Shown piece after piece: positions 61,224 through 64,000 of a stretch of DNA of 64,000 bases (within the stretch, counting starts at the first letter, position 1; each line of letters opens with the position of its first letter). The DNA comes from Agrobacterium vitis (GTDB lineage Bacteria; Pseudomonadota; Alphaproteobacteria; Rhizobiales; Rhizobiaceae), in assembly GCF_014926405.1 (NCBI RefSeq), contig NZ_JACXXJ020000003.1, positions 1,099,001 to 1,163,000 of the forward strand, given 5' to 3'. Both the position numbers and the translations under genes were made by a program. Under the pieces are notes generated by a model, which saw only the letters and a program-made list of their open reading frames with translations, had not been told where the DNA came from and ran no database searches.

Positions 61224-62264
61224 GATCACCACCGACAAGCCACCCCAGGCGGGCCAGGAAAAGGGATCCAAAAGGGGATTAAGCGACCGGCAGAAGGATA
61301 TCATCCAGAAATTTGCAGCGCTTGGCTGCCTGGTCGTTCTGGCCGCTGTCTTTGCCCTCACTTCCAATGCTTTCCTGAGCGTCAATAACGGCATGACGAT
61401 CGCGCTACAGGTGACGTCGATTGCCTTTCTCGGCATCGGGGCAACCTATGTCATCATCACCGGGGAATTGATCTCTCGGTCGGCTCGGTGCTGGCTCTGG
61501 CCGGGGTGGTCGCCGCCCTTGCCGTCAAGGAACTCGGCGCGCCGGTGTGGATCGGCATGGTACTCGGCGTTCTCACGGGCACGGCCTGCGGGGTCATCAA
61601 TGGCCTGGTCATTACCAAGCTGAAGCTGCCACCGTTCATTGCCACCCTTGGCATGATGCTGATTGCGCGTGGCGTCGCACTACAAATCACCGGCGCACGC
61701 GCCGTCTCGGGCCTTGGCGAATCCTTCGGGGTTTTGGGCAATGGCTCGCTGTTGCGCTTCGAAAGCATCGACGATCAAGGATTTCCGGTGGTCAGCTTTC
61801 CGGGCATTCCCTATCCCGTGGTGCTGATGGTCATCATTGCCGTGGCCGCAGCCTTCGTGCTGAACCGAACCGTGCTTGGTCGGCATATCTATGCCACTGG
61901 CTCGAATGCGGACGCCGCCCAGCTTTCAGGCGTCAATGTCGCCCGCGTCACCGCCTTCACCTATATCGTTTCCGGCACGCTGGCCGGTCTCACCGGCTGC
62001 GTGCTGATGTCTCGTCTCGTCACCGCCCAGCCGAATGAAGGCGTGGCCTATGAGCTGGATGCAATCGCGTCTGCGGTGATTGGCGGAACCTCGCTGATTG
62101 GCGGTGTCGGTACGATTTCCGGAACATTCATCGGCGCCTTTGTCATCGGCATCCTGCGCAATGGCCTGAACATGAATGGCGTCTCCGCCTTCACCCAGCA
62201 GATCATTATAGGCCTGGTCATTCTCGGCACCGTCTGGATCGACCAGATCCGCAATCGAAAATAA
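61216..62264 (+). pseudogene. CUT2-type permease (RbsC-like) interrupted by a -1 frameshift
   Basis: The first part (from ATG 61216) reads ALQVTSIAFLGIGATYVIIT and then leaves the family sequence at GELISRSA. The other frame resumes exactly with GIDLSVGSVLALAGVVAAL and runs to 62264 with LPPFIATLGMMLIARGVALQ and AIASAVIGGTSLIGGVGTIS. Adding one G to the GGGG run at 61462-61465 would restore ITGGIDLSVGS, the family hallmark seen in the three other CUT2 permeases of this window. The restored protein would be about 349 residues. All else looks functional, so this is either a sequencing or assembly error in a homopolymer or a very recent mutation. Confidence 0.9.
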
Positions 62265-62266
62265 TA

Positions 62267-62282
62267 CCCGCCGTCAGGCGGG
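62267..62282 (+). repeat. Small GC hairpin between permease and binding-protein genes
   Basis: CCCGCC-GTCA-GGCGGG, six perfect pairs, directly after the permease stop; a second GGGAAGG/CCTTCCC pairing follows at about 62295-62315. They lie in the leader of the binding-protein gene. Confidence 0.5.
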
Positions 62283-62361
62283 GGCAGAACGAACATGGGA
62301 AGGGAGGAGCCTTCCCCCGCATCGGTCCCCGGCAGGGCCCGTCACACTGAGGAGGAAAACT

Positions 62362-63303
62362 ATGCGTAAACTAGCCCTGGCCCTTGCGGCGTCAGTCTTT
62401 ACACTGTCGGGCGCGTTCACTGCTTCGGCGGGCGAAATCGCCGTGATCGTCAAGACCGTCAATTCCACCTTCTGGCAGAACGTCCAGAAGGGCGCGGATG
62501 CCGCGATTGGCAAGCAGAAGGCCCATACAATAACCTTCCAGGGTCCGGCAGCGGAATCCGCCATTGCCGATCAGGTCAACATGGTCGAAAACGCCGTGAA
62601 CCGGAAGGTCGATGCCATACTGCTTGCGCCATCCGACCCGGACGCACTGGTTCCGGCGATGAAGAAGGCCTGGGAAGCCCGCATTCCCGTCGTCATCATT
62701 GACTCGATGCTCTCGAAGGATGCCGAGAAATATTACCAGGCCTTCCTGGCGACGGACAACAAGGCCGCCGGCGAACTGGCGGCCAAGGCGATGATCCAGA
62801 AGGTCGGAACCGAAGGCAAGATCGCCGTGATGTCCTATGTCGCGGGTGCCGGTTCCGAAATCGGCCGCGTTGGCGGCTTTACCGACTATATCAAGGCAAA
62901 CTCGAAACTCCAGATCGTCGGCCCCTACTATTCGCAGTCGCAGATGGCGACCGCGCTGAACCAGACGACCGACGTTCTTGCTGCCAATGCCGATCTGAAG
63001 GGCATATTCGGTGCCAATGAACCGACCGCCATCGGCATGGGCCGGGCGATCAAGCAGGCGGGCAAGGCTGGCAAGCTCGTCGCCATCGGCTTTGACGGCA
63101 ACCAGGACCTTCAGGAATTCGTCAAGGACGGCACGCTGGAAGCCACCGTCGTCCAGGGTTCCTATCAGATGGGTGAAAAGGGCGTGGATACGCTTTTGAA
63201 GCTTCTCTCGAAAGAAAAGGTCGAAAAATTCATCGACACCGGCGTCGTGGTCGTCACCAAGCAAAACATCGCCAAGCCGGAAGCCAAGAACGTTCTTTAT
63301 TGA
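62362..63303 (+). CDS. CUT2-type sugar-binding protein (RbsB-like)
   Basis: A 313-residue receptor after GAGGAGG. The signal peptide (MRKLALALAASVFTLSG) ends near TASAGEI. Peripla_BP_4 motifs: IAVIVKTVNSTFWQNVQKGA, VNRKVDAILLAPSDPDALVP, RIPVVIIDSMLSKD, ATDNKAAGELAAKAMI, LVAIGFDGNQDLQEFVKDGT. It is third in the GntR-controlled operon. The ligand is a sugar, plausibly a pentose or 6-deoxyhexose such as L-fucose given the aldo/keto reductase downstream; that is inference. Confidence 0.92.
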   Translation: MRKLALALAASVFTLSGAFTASAGEIAVIVKTVNSTFWQNVQKGADAAIGKQKAHTITFQGPAAESAIADQVNMVENAVNRKVDAILLAPSDPDALVPAMKKAWEARIPVVIIDSMLSKDAEKYYQAFLATDNKAAGELAAKAMIQKVGTEGKIAVMSYVAGAGSEIGRVGGFTDYIKANSKLQIVGPYYSQSQMATALNQTTDVLAANADLKGIFGANEPTAIGMGRAIKQAGKAGKLVAIGFDGNQDLQEFVKDGTLEATVVQGSYQMGEKGVDTLLKLLSKEKVEKFIDTGVVVVTKQNIAKPEAKNVLY

Positions 63304-63311
63304 TGTAATTG

Positions 63312-63338
63312 CGGCACGCGGGTTCATCTCGCGTGCCG
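63312..63338 (+). terminator. Hairpin after binding-protein gene, partial terminator or mRNA stabiliser
   Basis: Stem CGGCACGCG (63312-63320) and CGCGTGCCG (63330-63338), 9-base loop, followed by TTTCC. It lies eight bases past the binding-protein stop and before the aldo/keto reductase gene, where a leaky terminator would favour binding-protein expression. Confidence 0.65.
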
Positions 63339-63372
63339 TTTCCCCGGATTTTTTCAGTGTATAGGCAGGACA

Positions 63373-64000
63373 ATGCAGGTCAACGACAGGCGCAAGCTGC
63401 GCAATCGCGATGTTTCCTTCACGGTGATGGGTCTGGGCTGTGCGCAGATGGGCAATCTCTATCGCTGGACGAGTTACCAGGAAGCGCTCGGGGCCTTCGA
63501 TGCCGCCTGGGATGCAGGCATTCGTTACTTCGATACCGCTCCCTTCTATGGCTACACCCGCTCCGAACGCCGTCTCGGGACGATGCTGACCGAGCATGAG
63601 CGCGCAGACTACGTGTTCTCCACCAAGGTGGGCCGTGTGATGATTCCCGATGAGACCGTCGGACCAGAGGAAGACACCTATATTCAGCCCCTGCCGTTCC
63701 GTCCGGTCTACGACTACACCTATGACGCCATTCTGAAATCCTTTGAGGCAAGCCAGCAGCGCACGGGCGTGCTGAAGCCTGACATTCTCTATGTCCACGA
63801 CATCGGCCAGATGACGCATGGTGAAAAGCACGGGCATTATTGGGAGCAGTTGACCAAAGGCGGCGGGTTCAAGGCGCTCGGCCAATTGCGCAAGGCCGGC
63901 CTCGTCAAGGCCATCGGCCTCGGCGTCAATGAGTGGCAGGCGGTCTGGGATGCCATGGATGCGTTCGATATCGATGTCGCCATGCTGGCCGGGCGCTATA
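63373..64000 (+). CDS. Aldo/keto reductase, D-threo-aldose / L-fucose dehydrogenase type (3' end outside window)
   Basis: ATG 63373 opens a frame (MQVNDRRKLRNRDV) still open at the window end, 209 codons seen. Catalytic Asp54 and Tyr59 in RYFDTAPFYG, Lys85 in VFSTKVGR and His in ILYVHDIGQM are present. Segments FTVMGLGCAQMGNLY, YTRSERRLG and the IQPLPFRPVYDYTYDAILKS region fit the group that oxidises L-fucose, D-arabinose or pyridoxal at C1. Position after a CUT2 importer and near two fucosidase-type genes supports sugar oxidation, for example the first step of non-phosphorylative L-fucose breakdown. Confidence 0.85.
   Translation, partial: MQVNDRRKLRNRDVSFTVMGLGCAQMGNLYRWTSYQEALGAFDAAWDAGIRYFDTAPFYGYTRSERRLGTMLTEHERADYVFSTKVGRVMIPDETVGPEEDTYIQPLPFRPVYDYTYDAILKSFEASQQRTGVLKPDILYVHDIGQMTHGEKHGHYWEQLTKGGGFKALGQLRKAGLVKAIGLGVNEWQAVWDAMDAFDIDVAMLAGRY

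Noticed and set aside
1..64000. CRISPR array, prophage, integrative element, IS element, tRNA or rRNA genes
   Set aside because: No regularly spaced repeats, transposase or integrase motifs, or RNA gene signatures were seen; the dispersed palindromes are single mosaic units, not arrays.

Overview
The window reads as part of an alphaproteobacterial chromosome or large replicon, most likely from Rhizobiaceae (Agrobacterium/Allorhizobium/Rhizobium group). The evidence is an IalB-family protein, a very high density of ABC transporters with solute-binding proteins, LacI/GntR sugar regulators, and five copies of a mosaic palindromic intergenic repeat resembling the rhizobial RIME class. I saw no rRNA, tRNA, CRISPR array, integrase or insertion sequence. 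Assignments rest on reading motifs and protein sequence by eye; no database search was run.

Region 1 (1-5.7 kb): the end of a hybrid histidine kinase, a convergent LuxR-type response regulator that overlaps it, and a two-gene unit in which a large autotransporter is translationally coupled to an IalB-like periplasmic protein.

Region 2 (6-20 kb): two convergent operons, each pairing an ABC importer with flavin enzymes typical of organosulfur use. The plus-strand operon has a peptide/opine-type importer, an SsuD-like monooxygenase and an acyl-CoA-dehydrogenase-fold oxidoreductase. The minus-strand operon has a polar amino-acid-type importer, an MmgE/PrpD protein and an NtaA/SnaA/DszA-type monooxygenase.

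Region 3 (20-40 kb): a CUT2 (RbsABC-type) operon, a lone metY-like sulfhydrylase, a second CUT2 system flanked by two paralogous binding proteins and followed by an LVIVD beta-propeller protein, then an aldo/keto reductase, two SfnB-like and two DszA-like flavin enzymes. The region looks like a sulfur-scavenging island: uptake of unknown organosulfur compounds, oxidative C-S cleavage, and sulfur capture by MetY. No flavin reductase is visible here. Several promoters carry a TCTA-N9-TAGA inverted repeat (a T-N11-A LysR-type box), and two sulfur operons are preceded by tiny ORFs with an R-x-x-C motif. This is my best candidate for an undescribed system.

Region 4 (40-48 kb): a chemoreceptor and a complete branched-chain-amino-acid-type (HAAT) ABC operon, then about 840 bases without a convincing gene.

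Region 5 (48.9-64 kb): a glycoside-uptake locus. A CUT1 importer operon carries two cytoplasmic glycosidases (a clear GH95 and a GH151/GHL6-like enzyme, both suggesting alpha-L-fucosides) and ends with a LacI regulator. Next to it are a FadR-type GntR regulator and a divergent CUT2 operon whose permease is broken by one missing G, followed by the start of an aldo/keto reductase. Two matching 13-bp palindromes between the GntR gene and the CUT2 operon are probable GntR operators.
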